From Clostridia bacterium (GTDB taxonomy: Bacteria; Bacillota; Clostridia; Lachnospirales; Bianqueaceae): a DNA stretch of 40,275 nucleotides. The translations under genes were made by a program, and so were the position numbers. The first letter of the stretch is position 1, and each line of letters begins with the position of its first letter. This document shows, piece by piece, positions 6,665-16,335 of the stretch. The stretch spans positions 1 through 40,275 of the forward strand of contig CAAFMN010000101.1 in NCBI GenBank assembly GCA_900764045.1, given 5' to 3'. The notes beneath the pieces were generated by a model. That model ran no database searches, had not been told where the DNA came from, and saw nothing but the letters and a program-made list of their open reading frames with translations.

Positions 6665-8918
6665 CCAAGGTCCTCTCTTTTCCGAAAGCTTCCCTCAGGC
6701 GAAGCTGCAAAGCGCTGTTGCGCAGCGTCGGGCGGTCATTATCCACCATCTTCCGCACTGTTCCTTCATCACCGATGATTACGACAATCCGTCTGGCCCG
6801 AGTTACTCCCGTATACAGGAGATTACGGCAAAAGAGCATCGGCGAGCCGCCAAGCAGGGGCATAACAATCACCGGACTCTCCGTCCCCTGAGATTTGTGA
6901 ATCGTAATGGCATAGGCCAGTTCCAGCTCTTCCAGAGCGGAATACTCATATTCAACCTCCCGCTTGTCGTCAAACCGGACCGTTACGCTCTTCTCCTTCG
7001 GATCGATGGACAGAACACGGCCGATATCCCCGTTAAAGACACCCTGTCCCTCTTCCAGAGGATATCCGAACTGGTTGTTGATCTTCCACGGCACATTGTA
7101 GTTGTTGCGGATCTGCATAACCTTATCGCCCTCACGCAGCTTGTTCTGATGAAACTCAATCTCTTTTTTTTGCTTTGATGGCGGATTCAGGGTCTGCTGG
7201 AGAAGCAGATTCATCTGCTCTACTCCCAACAGGCTCTTTTTCATCGGCGTCAGGACCTGTATATCATCTACCGGCGAACACTTGGCGTACTTCGGCATTC
7301 TTGTCTTAACGACCTCCGCCAATGTCTGAGCCGCGCTCTCCGGATTGGTGCGTTTCATAAAGAAAAAGTCTGTTCCCGGCGTATTGAACTCCGGATACTG
7401 TCCATGCAGAATCCGATGCGCATTGGATACAATCCGGCTGGTATCACTCTGCCGAAAGATTCTGTCCAGACGGATGACTGGTACGCATTCCGATAATATG
7501 ATATCTTTCAGTACATTTCCTGGTCCCACCGAGGGAAGCTGATCCATATCTCCCACCAGAATCAGACGGGTTCCCGGTACAACCGCCTTCAGCAAACTGT
7601 TCATGAGCAGAATATCCACCATGGACATCTCATCGACGATGATCACATCCGCCTCCAGCGGATTGTCTTCATTGCGGTTAAAATACTGCGGCGCGTTCTG
7701 TTCCTCCGGCTGAAAATCAATCTCCAGCAGCCGGTGAATAGTCTGCGCGTCCCTGCCGGTCGCCTCGCTCATCCGCTTGGCCGCCCGGCCTGTCGGAGCC
7801 GCCAGCAAATACTCTTCGCCACGCTCCTCCAGAATGTCCAGCAGCACATTGATGATCGTCGTCTTACCAGTTCCCGGTCCGCCCGTGATGACCATCACGC
7901 CATGATTCATCGCTTCCCGGACTGCCAATCTCTGCTGTTCGGCCAGTGTAATCTGATGCTTTTTCTCCGCTCTGACCAGTTCTTCTTCCATCTTCTCCGG
8001 CTTCTCCGGCTCCAGACTCTCTGCCTGCGCAAGCTCTGCCAGCCGAAGCGCCGTCTGCATCTCCGCTTTATAAAAAGGCGTCAGGTACAGAACCTGCTGT
8101 CCGTCCACGGTCTTTTCTACGACCTGACCGTCCAGTACAAGCTGCAGCTTGGTATTATCCACGTCAATGCCCACGATTCCCGTAAGCTGTGTCACCCTGT
8201 CCTCCAGCTCGCTCAATGACAGATACACATGTCCATCACCGGAAGCCTCTGTCAGAGCGTATTTCATCGCGGCGCGCACCCGTTCCGGCGAATCGGCCGC
8301 CATTCCCATCTGATACGCGATAGTATCGGCTTTGCGGAACCCGATCCCCCGCACCTGATCCGCCAGGGCATAGGGATTGGTCCGCATAACCGTAATAGTA
8401 TTCTCCTTATACTGCCGGTAGATCCGCATCGCCAGCGCCGGCGTGATGCCGTACTGCTGTAAGAAGATCATCGTATCCCGCAGATAGGTCTGCTCCTGGA
8501 ACTGAGCCCCCAGCTCCCTGGCTCCCTTGGCGCTGATCCCGCGTACTTCGGCCAGCCGTTCCGGTTCCCTGGCCATAATCTCCAGCGTCTCATCGCCGAA
8601 GGTCATGACAATCCGTTTGGCCAGGGACGGACCAACCCCCTTTAACGCACCGGACCCGAGATAGCGTTCAATTGCTTCCCGGGTCTTCGGCATAGACTTC
8701 TCAAACTCTCTGACTTCCAGCTGCGGTCCGTAGGTGGCGTGCTCCTTCCAGATTCCATCCGCCCGAATGGACTCTCCCGACTGCAGATCCGGCAGAATAC
8801 CTACGATCGTTACAGTCTCCCCTTCCGGCGTCTCCACCTCGCAAACCTTATAGCCATTGTTGTCGTTGGCATAGATCACCTCTGTGATCAGGCCTTCGAC
8901 ATGATTCGACTCTTTCAT
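6651..8918 (-). CDS. recD2: RecD2-type ATP-dependent 5'-3' DNA helicase (SF1B)
   Basis: A 755-residue protein of the RecD2 length and layout, not the RecBCD RecD subunit. It has an N-terminal OB-like domain, helix-hairpin-helix repeats (about 87-108 and 120-205), Walker A GGPGTGKT at 346-353, Walker B IIVDE at 426-430, and the C-terminal AITIHKSQGTE motif near 690. RecD2 helicases act in DNA repair and replication-fork maintenance in bacteria without RecBC. The gene lies 11 bases after metK and overlaps comF. Confidence 0.95.
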   Translation of the reverse strand: MKESNHVEGLITEVIYANDNNGYKVCEVETPEGETVTIVGILPDLQSGESIRADGIWKEHATYGPQLEVREFEKSMPKTREAIERYLGSGALKGVGPSLAKRIVMTFGDETLEIMAREPERLAEVRGISAKGARELGAQFQEQTYLRDTMIFLQQYGITPALAMRIYRQYKENTITVMRTNPYALADQVRGIGFRKADTIAYQMGMAADSPERVRAAMKYALTEASGDGHVYLSLSELEDRVTQLTGIVGIDVDNTKLQLVLDGQVVEKTVDGQQVLYLTPFYKAEMQTALRLAELAQAESLEPEKPEKMEEELVRAEKKHQITLAEQQRLAVREAMNHGVMVITGGPGTGKTTIINVLLDILEERGEEYLLAAPTGRAAKRMSEATGRDAQTIHRLLEIDFQPEEQNAPQYFNRNEDNPLEADVIIVDEMSMVDILLMNSLLKAVVPGTRLILVGDMDQLPSVGPGNVLKDIILSECVPVIRLDRIFRQSDTSRIVSNAHRILHGQYPEFNTPGTDFFFMKRTNPESAAQTLAEVVKTRMPKYAKCSPVDDIQVLTPMKKSLLGVEQMNLLLQQTLNPPSKQKKEIEFHQNKLREGDKVMQIRNNYNVPWKINNQFGYPLEEGQGVFNGDIGRVLSIDPKEKSVTVRFDDKREVEYEYSALEELELAYAITIHKSQGTESPVIVMPLLGGSPMLFCRNLLYTGVTRARRIVVIIGDEGTVRKMVDNDRPTLRNSALQLRLREAFGKERTLDEGI

Positions 8919-8929
8919 TACGCTCCTGC

Positions 8930-10114
8930 TTACAGGCTCGCCAGCAGGGCATCCACCTTATCTGTCTTTTCCCACGGTAAATCCAGATCGGTTCTGCCGA
9001 AGTGGCCATAGGACGCTACCTGCTTATAGATCGGGCGGCGCAGATTCAGATCCCGGATAATTCCCGCCGGACGCAGATCAAAGTTCTTGCGGATCAGCTC
9101 TACCAGAACCTCATCAGATACCTTACCGGTTCCGTGTGTATCTACATGAATGGATACCGGCTCCGCGACACCAATCGCATAGGCCAGCTCCAGCTCGCAC
9201 TTTTCCGCAAGGCCTGCCGCTACGATGTTCTTAGCCGCGTATCTTGCCGCGTATGCCGCGCTGCGGTCTACCTTGGTCGGATCCTTACCGGAGAAGGAAC
9301 CGCCGCCGTGGCTCGCGTAGCCTCCGTAGGTATCGACGATGATCTTCCGTCCTGTCAGGCCGGAATCTCCCTGCGGTCCGCCTACGACAAAACGTCCTGT
9401 GGGGTTGATCAGATACCGGGTATTCTCATCCAGCATCTCGGCCGGGATCGTTGTCTGAATCACTTCGCGGATGATGTCGGCGCGCAGCGTCTCCAGCTCC
9501 ACTTCCTCACTATGCTGAGAAGATACGACCACTGTATCCACCCGTACCGGATGTCCGTTCTCATCATATTCTACTGTTACCTGTGCTTTACCGTCCGGGC
9601 GCAGATACGGCAGTGTACCGTTCTTACGCACTTCTGTCAGCTTCTTGGTCAGGCGGTGCGCCAAGGCGATGGGCATGGGCATCAGCTCCGGCGTCTCGTT
9701 GCAGGCATAGCCAAACATCATACCCTGATCTCCCGCGCCGATCTCCAAATCCTCCTCTGTCGCGCCATTCTTGGCCTCCAAAGAACGGTTGACTCCCAGC
9801 GCGATATCCGGGGACTGCTCGTCCAGCGCAGTCAGTACCGCGCAGGTATCACAGTCAAATCCAAACTTGGCCCGGTCATATCCGATCTCACGGATGGTCT
9901 CACGGGCGATCTTGGGGATATCTACATAGCACTTGGTCGAGATCTCTCCCATTACCAGTACTAAACCGGTTGTAACTATGGTCTCGCAGGCCACGCGCGC
10001 CTCCGGATCCTGTGCCAGAATCGCGTCCAATACACCGTCAGAGATCTGATCGCAGATCTTATCCGGATGCCCCTCTGTTACAGACTCTGATGAAAATAAT
10101 CTTTTCAGCGCCAT
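8930..10114 (-). CDS. metK: S-adenosylmethionine synthetase
   Basis: A 394-residue cytoplasmic enzyme making S-adenosylmethionine from methionine and ATP. All landmark motifs are present: EGHPDKICDQ near the N-terminus, GAGDQGMMFGYA in the middle, and the glycine-rich GRFVVGGPQGDSGLTGRK with KIIVDTYGG. The length is normal. It follows mreB after a 23-base gap holding a GGAGAG site, so it appears to be transcribed from the mreB promoter. No SAM riboswitch can fit in the gap, which is notable because SAM genes in Firmicutes often have one. Confidence 0.97.
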   Translation of the reverse strand: MALKRLFSSESVTEGHPDKICDQISDGVLDAILAQDPEARVACETIVTTGLVLVMGEISTKCYVDIPKIARETIREIGYDRAKFGFDCDTCAVLTALDEQSPDIALGVNRSLEAKNGATEEDLEIGAGDQGMMFGYACNETPELMPMPIALAHRLTKKLTEVRKNGTLPYLRPDGKAQVTVEYDENGHPVRVDTVVVSSQHSEEVELETLRADIIREVIQTTIPAEMLDENTRYLINPTGRFVVGGPQGDSGLTGRKIIVDTYGGYASHGGGSFSGKDPTKVDRSAAYAARYAAKNIVAAGLAEKCELELAYAIGVAEPVSIHVDTHGTGKVSDEVLVELIRKNFDLRPAGIIRDLNLRRPIYKQVASYGHFGRTDLDLPWEKTDKVDALLASL

Positions 10115-10137
10115 CTCTCTTCTCTCCTTTACTTTAA

Positions 10138-11124
10138 TTAATATTTTTGTGTCATATATTCTACATATTTCCCGGTTCCGATCGCCACGCAGGAGATGGC
10201 GTCATCCGCTACAAAAGCGTCGATTCCCATGTTCTCCTGGATCAGGCGGTCCATACCATGCAGCATGCTTCCTCCACCGGTCATCACAATTCCGCGGTCC
10301 ATGATATCCGCCGCAAGTTCCGGCGGCGTCTTCTCCAACACGCCGTGGATCGCGTCCAGGATCGACGACAGCGGCTCTTTAAAGGCCTCCAGAGTATCCT
10401 GCGAAGTGATGCGCACTGTCGCAGGCAATCCTGTCACGAGATCCCGTCCCTTGACGTCCATAAAATGATTGTCCTCCGCGTGATAGGCCTCTCCAATTCG
10501 GGTCTTGACTTCTTCCGCCGTCCGATCTCCGATCAGCAGATTGTATCTCTTGCGTACATACCGGATCAGGGATTCGTCAAATACATCTCCGGCCACCTTG
10601 ATGGACTCGCTCAGGACGATTCCGCCCAAAGAGACAACGGCCACATCCGTCGTTCCGCCGCCGATATCCACTACCAGACTGCCCGCCGCCTTGGACACGT
10701 CCACTCCGGCGCCGATGGCCGCCGCCAGCGGTTCCTCGATGATATGAACCTTGCTGGCTCCCGCCTGATACGCTACATCCATAACCGCGCGCTTTTCCAC
10801 TTCCGTAACGCCGCTGGGTACACATACCGCAATCACAGACTTCAGGAACTTACGGCCGATCGCGCGTTCTACAAAATACTTCAGCATTTTCTCGGTATAT
10901 TGAAAATCCGAGATGACGCCTTCCCTCAGCGGGCGGATCGTTGTCAGATACTTCGGCGTCCGACCGATCATCTTCCGGGCCTCTTCTCCGACGGCCACAA
11001 CCTGGTTATCCTCCTGCGTATTGACCGCCACCACAGAGGGCTCACGCAGTACGATGCCCTTTTTCCGTATATATACCAGAACACTGGATGTTCCGAGATC
11101 AATTCCAATATTCGTTGACCACAT
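10138..11124 (-). CDS. mreB: MreB/Mbl-type rod-shape actin homologue
   Basis: A 328-residue protein with the actin-fold ATP-binding motifs: NIGIDLGTSSVLVY at residues 5-18 (phosphate 1), VVDIGGGTTDVAVVSLGGI (phosphate 2) and GIVMTGGGSMLHG near the C-terminus. It polymerises under the membrane and guides cell-wall synthesis. The start at 11124 (MWSTNIG) is preferred over the in-frame ATG at 11154 because GAGAGG lies eight bases upstream. It is the first gene of the run mreB-metK-recD2-comF-gntR-gntR. No mreC or mreD is adjacent, so it may be a second MreB-type paralogue of the Mbl kind. Confidence 0.9.
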   Translation of the reverse strand: MWSTNIGIDLGTSSVLVYIRKKGIVLREPSVVAVNTQEDNQVVAVGEEARKMIGRTPKYLTTIRPLREGVISDFQYTEKMLKYFVERAIGRKFLKSVIAVCVPSGVTEVEKRAVMDVAYQAGASKVHIIEEPLAAAIGAGVDVSKAAGSLVVDIGGGTTDVAVVSLGGIVLSESIKVAGDVFDESLIRYVRKRYNLLIGDRTAEEVKTRIGEAYHAEDNHFMDVKGRDLVTGLPATVRITSQDTLEAFKEPLSSILDAIHGVLEKTPPELAADIMDRGIVMTGGGSMLHGMDRLIQENMGIDAFVADDAISCVAIGTGKYVEYMTQKY

Positions 11125-11202
11125 GCACACTAATCCTCTCTGCCGCCGAGACACCCGGCCCTATCCTAACAATCCTTATCCGGCCTATCGCCAGTCCACT
11201 CT

Positions 11203-11231
11203 ATCATACTACATCTACCGCTAAAATTCAA
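11203..11231 (-). promoter_or_regulatory. Sigma-A promoter of the mreB-metK-recD2-comF run
   Basis: Reading leftward: TTGAAT (11231-11226), 17 bp, TATGAT (11208-11203), about 80 bases before the mreB start. Confidence 0.65.
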
Positions 11232-11267
11232 TGTTTTTTCTATTTTAAATCTGCCGAAGAGATTTGT

Positions 11268-11296
11268 TTGCAATGTCCCTATCCCTGTGATATAAT
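11268..11296 (+). promoter_or_regulatory. Sigma-A promoter of the GH36-add-azlCD operon
   Basis: TTGCAA (11268-11273), 17 bp, TATAAT (11291-11296). It is divergent from the mreB promoter, with about 37 bp between the two -35 boxes. Confidence 0.75.
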
Positions 11297-11342
11297 TTTT
11301 CTCATAAATACTTATATATCCTTTTTAACGGAGGTCACATCC

Positions 11343-13598
11343 ATGCAAATCTATTCTACCGGTTGTTCCCCCAGCGACTCCCTTACCTTTTCTACCGCGT
11401 ATGCCTCTCTTTCCTGGGATTCTTATCTGGAGATAAGCGGTCAAAAGATTTCCCTCTGCTTCGGTGAAATGCGTAAATGCGCCGACGGCACCGCTCTTTG
11501 CCGTGCGGACTTTTCCGGTGGTTATACAGAGGAGCATATCTGTTTTCTGAAGGATTCCGCTGAGATCACACTCACGGTCCATAACACCTCGGACCAGCCC
11601 CTTGCCCTGGACCGGATCGTGCTGCTGTCTTCTTCCGACCTTACCCTGAGTACAATCCCCGGGCCGGAATGGTATCTGTACCGTTCGGGACGGCTGAAGA
11701 ACGAAATGCCCGCTGTCTGCCGCCTTGGAGATATCGGCGCGGCCTTTTCCGATGCCCATGTCACGCTCAAGGAATCCGGCGGCGGAACGGAAGAGGGCGT
11801 AGACGCGCCTCTTCTGATCAGCGACTCCATGACGCTTCTCTCCGGCGGCGCCGATTCTCCTTCCCAGCTTCTTCTGACCTTTGAGACTGGGGACCGAATG
11901 CTTGTGGAGACCCGTCTCACACTGCGCCCCGACCGCACCTTTGAGTCGCTGGAGAGTTCGTGCATCGCCAACCTTCTCCTGCCTCCCGGTGTGGCGCTGA
12001 CCAGTGAGACTCTGCGTATCAGCTGTCCGGCCTCTCCGATGGACGCCATTGATTCCTACGCGCTCCGCAAGGCAGAACGTTACCATGCACTCAAGGGCAA
12101 TCATGTCCCCTCTGTATATTGTACATGGTACTATTACGGACTCACGGTCACAGAAGAGGACGTACTGGAGAACCTGAAGGGACTGGACGACCGTTCGATC
12201 CCCTTTGAAGTGTTCCAGATCGATGAGGGCTGGGAAACCAGCCTGGGCGATTGGCGCGCCAATGAAAAATTCCCATCCGGCATGGCGGCGCTTGCGGAGG
12301 CTATCCGGCGCACCGGACGTACGCCGGGTATCTGGACTAGCCCGTTCATCGCGCACGAGAGTGCGCCCGTCATGCAGGAGCATCCGGAGTGGTTTCTGAA
12401 GCATCCGGACGGAAGCTGGTGCCTGTTCCCGATGAATGGAACCATCTATCGGGTTCTGGACATTACCAATGAAGACGCTGTCGCATGGGCGGCCAGCCTC
12501 TACCGTCAGCTGCGGGAATGGGGCTACCGCTATCATAAACTGGACTTTACACGGGCCGCGGTTCTCTATCCGGACGCTCCCCGCCGCAGGATGGATATTC
12601 CCATCGCGCAGGCGTACCGCAGCGCCGTTCTGGCTCTGCGCCGGGAGATGGGTGAGGATGCGTACTTTCTTATGTGCGGCGGTCTCTATGACCCGCTGAT
12701 CGGTATCGTGAACGCGCAGCGCACCGGCTCAGACGTTCTCAGCATGTGGAGTGTCCGTACCGGCAAGGGCGGCAAGACCGCTCCCTTTACCATCAAGCAG
12801 AATCTCCTGCGCTACTGGATGCACCCCTGGTGGGACGCCGATCCGGACGCGCTGATGGTCCGCCGTCAAAAGGAGCTGCGCAACGGACTGAATCTGTCTC
12901 TGGGCCTTTTGAACGATGCCGAAGTACAGACCTCGGTTCTGAATCAATTCATGGGCTGCGGACTGGTCTGCTCTACCGAACCTATGAAAACGATTGAGGA
13001 TGACCGTTTGCTGACTCTGCGTCATGTTCTGCCTCCCCTGCCGGGCGTTCCCCATCCGCGCTATCTCTGGGACGGCAGCCGTTATCCCTTCTGCGTGGAC
13101 CTGACTTATCCGGATTACCACATGGTCGTGCGGATCAACTGGTCAGATACCGAAACCATTCCATGCACCATTACGCTGGATAAGGAGCTTTTGGGCGACT
13201 TCTGCGAAAGTACTGAGCGCTTCACTGTCTGCAGCTTCTGGGACCAGACCTGGACCTACGGCGTCTCCCGCGGTGATACTGTCACACTGGGATCCATCCC
13301 TCCTCACGGAGCGGCGCTGCTGAAGATCCTTCCGGACACTTCGGCCCCTGCTGTCCTGTCCAGTACCGGTCATTTTTCTATGGGCGCTGAACTGTCCGAT
13401 CTGGCAATCCATGAGGATGTGCTGCATATGGATCTGGACTATGGCTTCCGCTGCCCCGTCCGCTATACCGTCCGTCTACCGGAGGAACTGCATCCGTCAT
13501 CTCTGCCGGAGGGTGTCTCCTCATTCCGCGGTCTGCTGGAGTTCTATATTCCGGACGCGGGACACTATGAATTCCGTGTCCCATTGGCTCATTTTTAA
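11343..13598 (+). CDS. GH36 alpha-galactosidase (melibiase family), intracellular
   Basis: A 751-residue glycoside hydrolase. An N-terminal beta-sandwich precedes a TIM barrel beginning around PSVYCTWYYYG and FEVFQIDEGWE. The nucleophile is predicted at D401 (YHKLDFTRAA) and the acid/base at D464 (QRTGSDVLSMW), matching the retaining GH36/melibiase arrangement. A beta-rich C-terminal domain follows. It would release terminal alpha-galactose from raffinose-type oligosaccharides or galactolipids. No signal peptide is present, so an importer encoded elsewhere must supply substrate. The ATG at 11343 has GGAGG eight bases upstream; the frame is open earlier but without a ribosome site. Exact specificity (alpha-galactosidase or alpha-N-acetylgalactosaminidase) is uncertain. 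Confidence 0.88.
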   Translation: MQIYSTGCSPSDSLTFSTAYASLSWDSYLEISGQKISLCFGEMRKCADGTALCRADFSGGYTEEHICFLKDSAEITLTVHNTSDQPLALDRIVLLSSSDLTLSTIPGPEWYLYRSGRLKNEMPAVCRLGDIGAAFSDAHVTLKESGGGTEEGVDAPLLISDSMTLLSGGADSPSQLLLTFETGDRMLVETRLTLRPDRTFESLESSCIANLLLPPGVALTSETLRISCPASPMDAIDSYALRKAERYHALKGNHVPSVYCTWYYYGLTVTEEDVLENLKGLDDRSIPFEVFQIDEGWETSLGDWRANEKFPSGMAALAEAIRRTGRTPGIWTSPFIAHESAPVMQEHPEWFLKHPDGSWCLFPMNGTIYRVLDITNEDAVAWAASLYRQLREWGYRYHKLDFTRAAVLYPDAPRRRMDIPIAQAYRSAVLALRREMGEDAYFLMCGGLYDPLIGIVNAQRTGSDVLSMWSVRTGKGGKTAPFTIKQNLLRYWMHPWWDADPDALMVRRQKELRNGLNLSLGLLNDAEVQTSVLNQFMGCGLVCSTEPMKTIEDDRLLTLRHVLPPLPGVPHPRYLWDGSRYPFCVDLTYPDYHMVVRINWSDTETIPCTITLDKELLGDFCESTERFTVCSFWDQTWTYGVSRGDTVTLGSIPPHGAALLKILPDTSAPAVLSSTGHFSMGAELSDLAIHEDVLHMDLDYGFRCPVRYTVRLPEELHPSSLPEGVSSFRGLLEFYIPDAGHYEFRVPLAHF

Positions 13599-13626
13599 CT
13601 CTATACTACTTTAAGGAGGGGATCGT

Positions 13627-14598
13627 ATGTCTGTATCCGGCCGGATCGATCTGCATCTGCACCTGGATGGTTCTCTGTCCCTGGATACCGTCCGCAGGCT
13701 TGCTTCTTTTCAGAGGCTTACCTTGCCGGAGGATTCCAAGCTGCTTACCATGCTGCAGGTTGGGGACGGATGTAGGGATCTGAATGAATACCTGACCTGT
13801 TTTGACTTTCCCCTCTCTCTTCTGCAAACCGGACAGGCCATTGAATTCTCCGTCCGCAGTCTCCTGCGGGAGCTGGCCTCGCAGGGGCTGATCTATGCCG
13901 AGATCCGATTCGCTCCGCAGCTTCATACCCGGCTGGGGCTTTCCCAGGCGGAAGTCGTGGAAGCGGCGCTCTCCGGTCTCTCAGATTCTCCCCTGCCGGC
14001 CTCTTTGATTCTCTGCTGTATGCGTGGAGCGAAAAACCGCATGGAAAACCTGGACACCCTTTTGTTGGCCGCCCGGCACCGCCTTCCCATCGATCTGGCC
14101 GGTGCCGAAGGATTGTACCCTACAGAGGATTTTCGGTATCTCTTTGATATGGCCCGGCGTCTGGATGTTCCTTTTACCATCCATGCCGGAGAAGCCGCCG
14201 GTCCTGACAGTATCCGTCAGGCACTTGACTTCGGTGCCGTCCGAATCGGCCACGGCGTACGCTCTGTTGAGGATCCGGCGCTCCTTGCCCTTTTATCAGA
14301 ACGTGGGACGGTTCTGGAGTTATGCCCCACGAGCAATCTCCAGACCGGCATATATCCCGATATCGGGCAATATCCCCTGCGCCGCCTTATGGAGGCCGGT
14401 GTCAGGGTCACGCTCAATACCGATAACATGACTGTTTCCCATACCACACTCGCCCATGAGTTCAGCCTTTTCCCTCTGACTGCTCAGGAAAAGTGGCAGC
14501 TACAACTGAACGCTGTCTCTGCCGCCTTTGCCGAAGCCAGTTTGAAATCCCATTTAAAATCCATGATTCAAGAGGCCTATATTCAAAATGAAGATTAA
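13627..14598 (+). CDS. add: Adenosine deaminase
   Basis: A 323-residue amidohydrolase-fold enzyme converting adenosine to inosine. The zinc-binding HLHLD is at residues 10-14. The catalytic segment is HAGEA with H186 and E189, GHGVRS follows near 210, and NTDN near 267 supplies the conserved aspartate. It is slightly shorter than typical bacterial Add (about 330-340). AAGGAGGGG lies upstream of the ATG. It is 28 bases downstream of the GH36 gene and its last 11 bases overlap azlC, so the four genes probably form one operon, although no shared pathway is obvious. A related adenine deaminase is the main alternative. Confidence 0.87.
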   Translation: MSVSGRIDLHLHLDGSLSLDTVRRLASFQRLTLPEDSKLLTMLQVGDGCRDLNEYLTCFDFPLSLLQTGQAIEFSVRSLLRELASQGLIYAEIRFAPQLHTRLGLSQAEVVEAALSGLSDSPLPASLILCCMRGAKNRMENLDTLLLAARHRLPIDLAGAEGLYPTEDFRYLFDMARRLDVPFTIHAGEAAGPDSIRQALDFGAVRIGHGVRSVEDPALLALLSERGTVLELCPTSNLQTGIYPDIGQYPLRRLMEAGVRVTLNTDNMTVSHTTLAHEFSLFPLTAQEKWQLQLNAVSAAFAEASLKSHLKSMIQEAYIQNED

Positions 14599-15283
14599 AA
14601 AAGCCTTTCTCTGTGCTTTTCCCTATACTGTCCCTATCTTTGCCGGATTCCTATTTCTGGGGCTTACCTATGGCATCTACATGCATGTCTCCGGCTTCAG
14701 CTTCTGGTATCCCATGCTGATGAGCCTAACCATCTATGGCGGGAGCCTGGAATTTGTCGCCGTCAGCATGCTGCTCGCTCCCTACGCGCCGATTCAGACG
14801 CTGATCATGTCCGTGATGATTCAGGCACGGCATCTGTTTTACGGCATCTCCATGCTGGATAAATTCCGAGGGCTTGGCTGGAAGAAGCCCTATCTGATCT
14901 TCGGAATGTGCGACGAAACCTTCAGCATCAACTGCACCGCACAGATTCCGGACAGTATCGACCGAGGATGGTTTTATTTTTTTGTCACGCTTCTCAATCA
15001 CCTCTACTGGTTTGCCGGCGCGACGCTGGGCGGCCTTTTGGGCAGCCTGATCCACTTCAATACCGAAGGGCTGGAATTTGTCATGGCTTCCATGTTCGTT
15101 GTTATTTTTCTGGAACAATGGGGACGGGAAAAGCGGCATATCAGCGCGTATATCGGATTGGCGGCCAGCGTTCTGTGCCTGCTTGTATTCGCCGCCGACA
15201 GCTTTTTGATCCCGACCATGATCTGTATCACCGCTTTTCTAACATTTCTGCGCTGTCCCATCGAACGAAAGGAGCTCTCATGA
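14588..15283 (+). CDS. azlC: AzlC-family amino-acid exporter, large subunit
   Basis: A 231-residue membrane protein with several hydrophobic helices and the family segments GLTYGIYMHVSG, YGGSLEFVAVSML and MIQARHLFYGISML. AzlC with AzlD exports branched-chain amino acids and their toxic analogues. The gene starts inside add (ATG at 14588) with only a weak ribosome site, so it probably depends on translation of add. Its TGA overlaps the azlD ATG. Confidence 0.92.
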   Translation: MKIKKAFLCAFPYTVPIFAGFLFLGLTYGIYMHVSGFSFWYPMLMSLTIYGGSLEFVAVSMLLAPYAPIQTLIMSVMIQARHLFYGISMLDKFRGLGWKKPYLIFGMCDETFSINCTAQIPDSIDRGWFYFFVTLLNHLYWFAGATLGGLLGSLIHFNTEGLEFVMASMFVVIFLEQWGREKRHISAYIGLAASVLCLLVFAADSFLIPTMICITAFLTFLRCPIERKELS

Positions 15284-15606
15284 CCATTTCTCAGCAGATT
15301 ATCACCATCGCGATGTGTGTCCTCGGAACCGTACTCATGCGCTTTCTCCCGTTTGTGATCTTTAGTCCCAAACGGCCCACGCCGAAATACATCCAGTATC
15401 TTGGCAAAATGCTGCCCGACGCGATCTTTTCCATGCTCATTATCTATTGTCTGCGGAATGTTTCGCTATTCAGCGGAAGCCACGGTCTGCCGGAGCTGAT
15501 CGCCATCGGCATCACGGCCGCCCTTCACCTGTGGAAGCACCAGATGCTCTTCTCCATCGCGGGCGGGACGATCAGTTACATGCTTTTGGTACAGTTGGTA
15601 TTCTGA
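15280..15606 (+). CDS. azlD: AzlD-family amino-acid exporter, small subunit
   Basis: A 108-residue membrane protein with about four hydrophobic segments and the typical MRFLPFVIF motif near residue 20. The ATG at 15280 overlaps the azlC stop (ATGA), with AAAGGAG five bases upstream. The frame extending back to 14908 is a shadow inside azlC. Its stop lies only ten bases from the convergent gene ending at 15616, and no hairpin terminator was seen between them. Confidence 0.9.
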   Translation: MTISQQIITIAMCVLGTVLMRFLPFVIFSPKRPTPKYIQYLGKMLPDAIFSMLIIYCLRNVSLFSGSHGLPELIAIGITAALHLWKHQMLFSIAGGTISYMLLVQLVF

Positions 15607-15615
15607 GGCTATCAA

Positions 15616-16329
15616 TTACTTATATCCCTTGCCCTGAGAGAAAACCGGCGGCCAGTACGGCATCGCTTCCGCGTTCGCCTTCAGCTTGAAATCACAATAG
15701 TCTCCCTCCATGCAGGTGTGCTCCCGAAAGAGTGGCGCGCCCAGGATTCCAAACATAACATAATCCAGATTGCATAGATAGGACATGTATTCTTCATATC
15801 CATACTGTCTGGCAAAATTGGCAAGCGGGCACACCAGATTGTGGTAGCTGAAGTCATATCCGGGTTCCGGCGGGATCTGCGTCTTCGTCTCAAAACTTCC
15901 GGGATGCGCCGCCGCATTGGCCGCATTCTGCGCGTCCTTTTTTAAGAACATTTTATTGAGCAGCTTAGGATTGGTAAACATCCGGCCCATGATCCCGCGA
16001 AGGAACATGGGCATCTTTTTCATCCGGCGCTCATAGGCCAGTGTCATCCAGTGTCCGATCCGCTCCACCGTCATATCATAGTCCTTCAGGAACTCGCCCA
16101 TGGCCACCAGCATATAGGCCTCGGTCAGATTCTTGGTGCCGCTGGCGCCGTCTCCGCCAATATAGGGAAAACGGTCCAGCATGTCGTGTTCGTAGATCTT
16201 CCAGATCTCTTCCAATACGGTATCATAAGGCTTTCCGCTGACACCCTCTAGCTCCTCGCGAAGCAGCGCCAAAAATCCTTTCATCGTCTTCTTCAGCCGT
16301 TTGCGGTTCTTCTCATAATATTCATGCAT
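15616..16329 (-). CDS. L-2-amino-thiazoline-4-carboxylic acid hydrolase-like protein
   Basis: A 237-residue soluble protein. The C-terminal part (NLVCPLANFARQYGYEEYMSY, then LCNLDYVMFGILGAPLFREHT and GDYCDFKL) matches the family named after the Pseudomonas enzyme that opens the thiazoline ring of ATC on the way to L-cysteine. Conserved cysteines sit near residues 170, 187, 206 and 212. Family members in Firmicutes are mostly uncharacterised. It is the last gene of the ABC operon, seven bases after the DUF454 gene, with only a weak purine-rich ribosome site. True substrate unknown; the neighbourhood suggests a thiazoline or thiol compound (inference). Confidence 0.65.
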   Translation of the reverse strand: MHEYYEKNRKRLKKTMKGFLALLREELEGVSGKPYDTVLEEIWKIYEHDMLDRFPYIGGDGASGTKNLTEAYMLVAMGEFLKDYDMTVERIGHWMTLAYERRMKKMPMFLRGIMGRMFTNPKLLNKMFLKKDAQNAANAAAHPGSFETKTQIPPEPGYDFSYHNLVCPLANFARQYGYEEYMSYLCNLDYVMFGILGAPLFREHTCMEGDYCDFKLKANAEAMPYWPPVFSQGKGYK

Positions 16330-16335
16330 AGTAAT

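Noticed and set aside
9002..9964. 320-codon plus-strand frame opposite metK
   Set aside because: Shadow of metK, without a ribosome site or domain.
11325..12536. 403-codon frame on the minus strand opposite the GH36 gene
   Set aside because: The opposite strand encodes an intact GH36 enzyme with its motifs; this frame shows no family resemblance.
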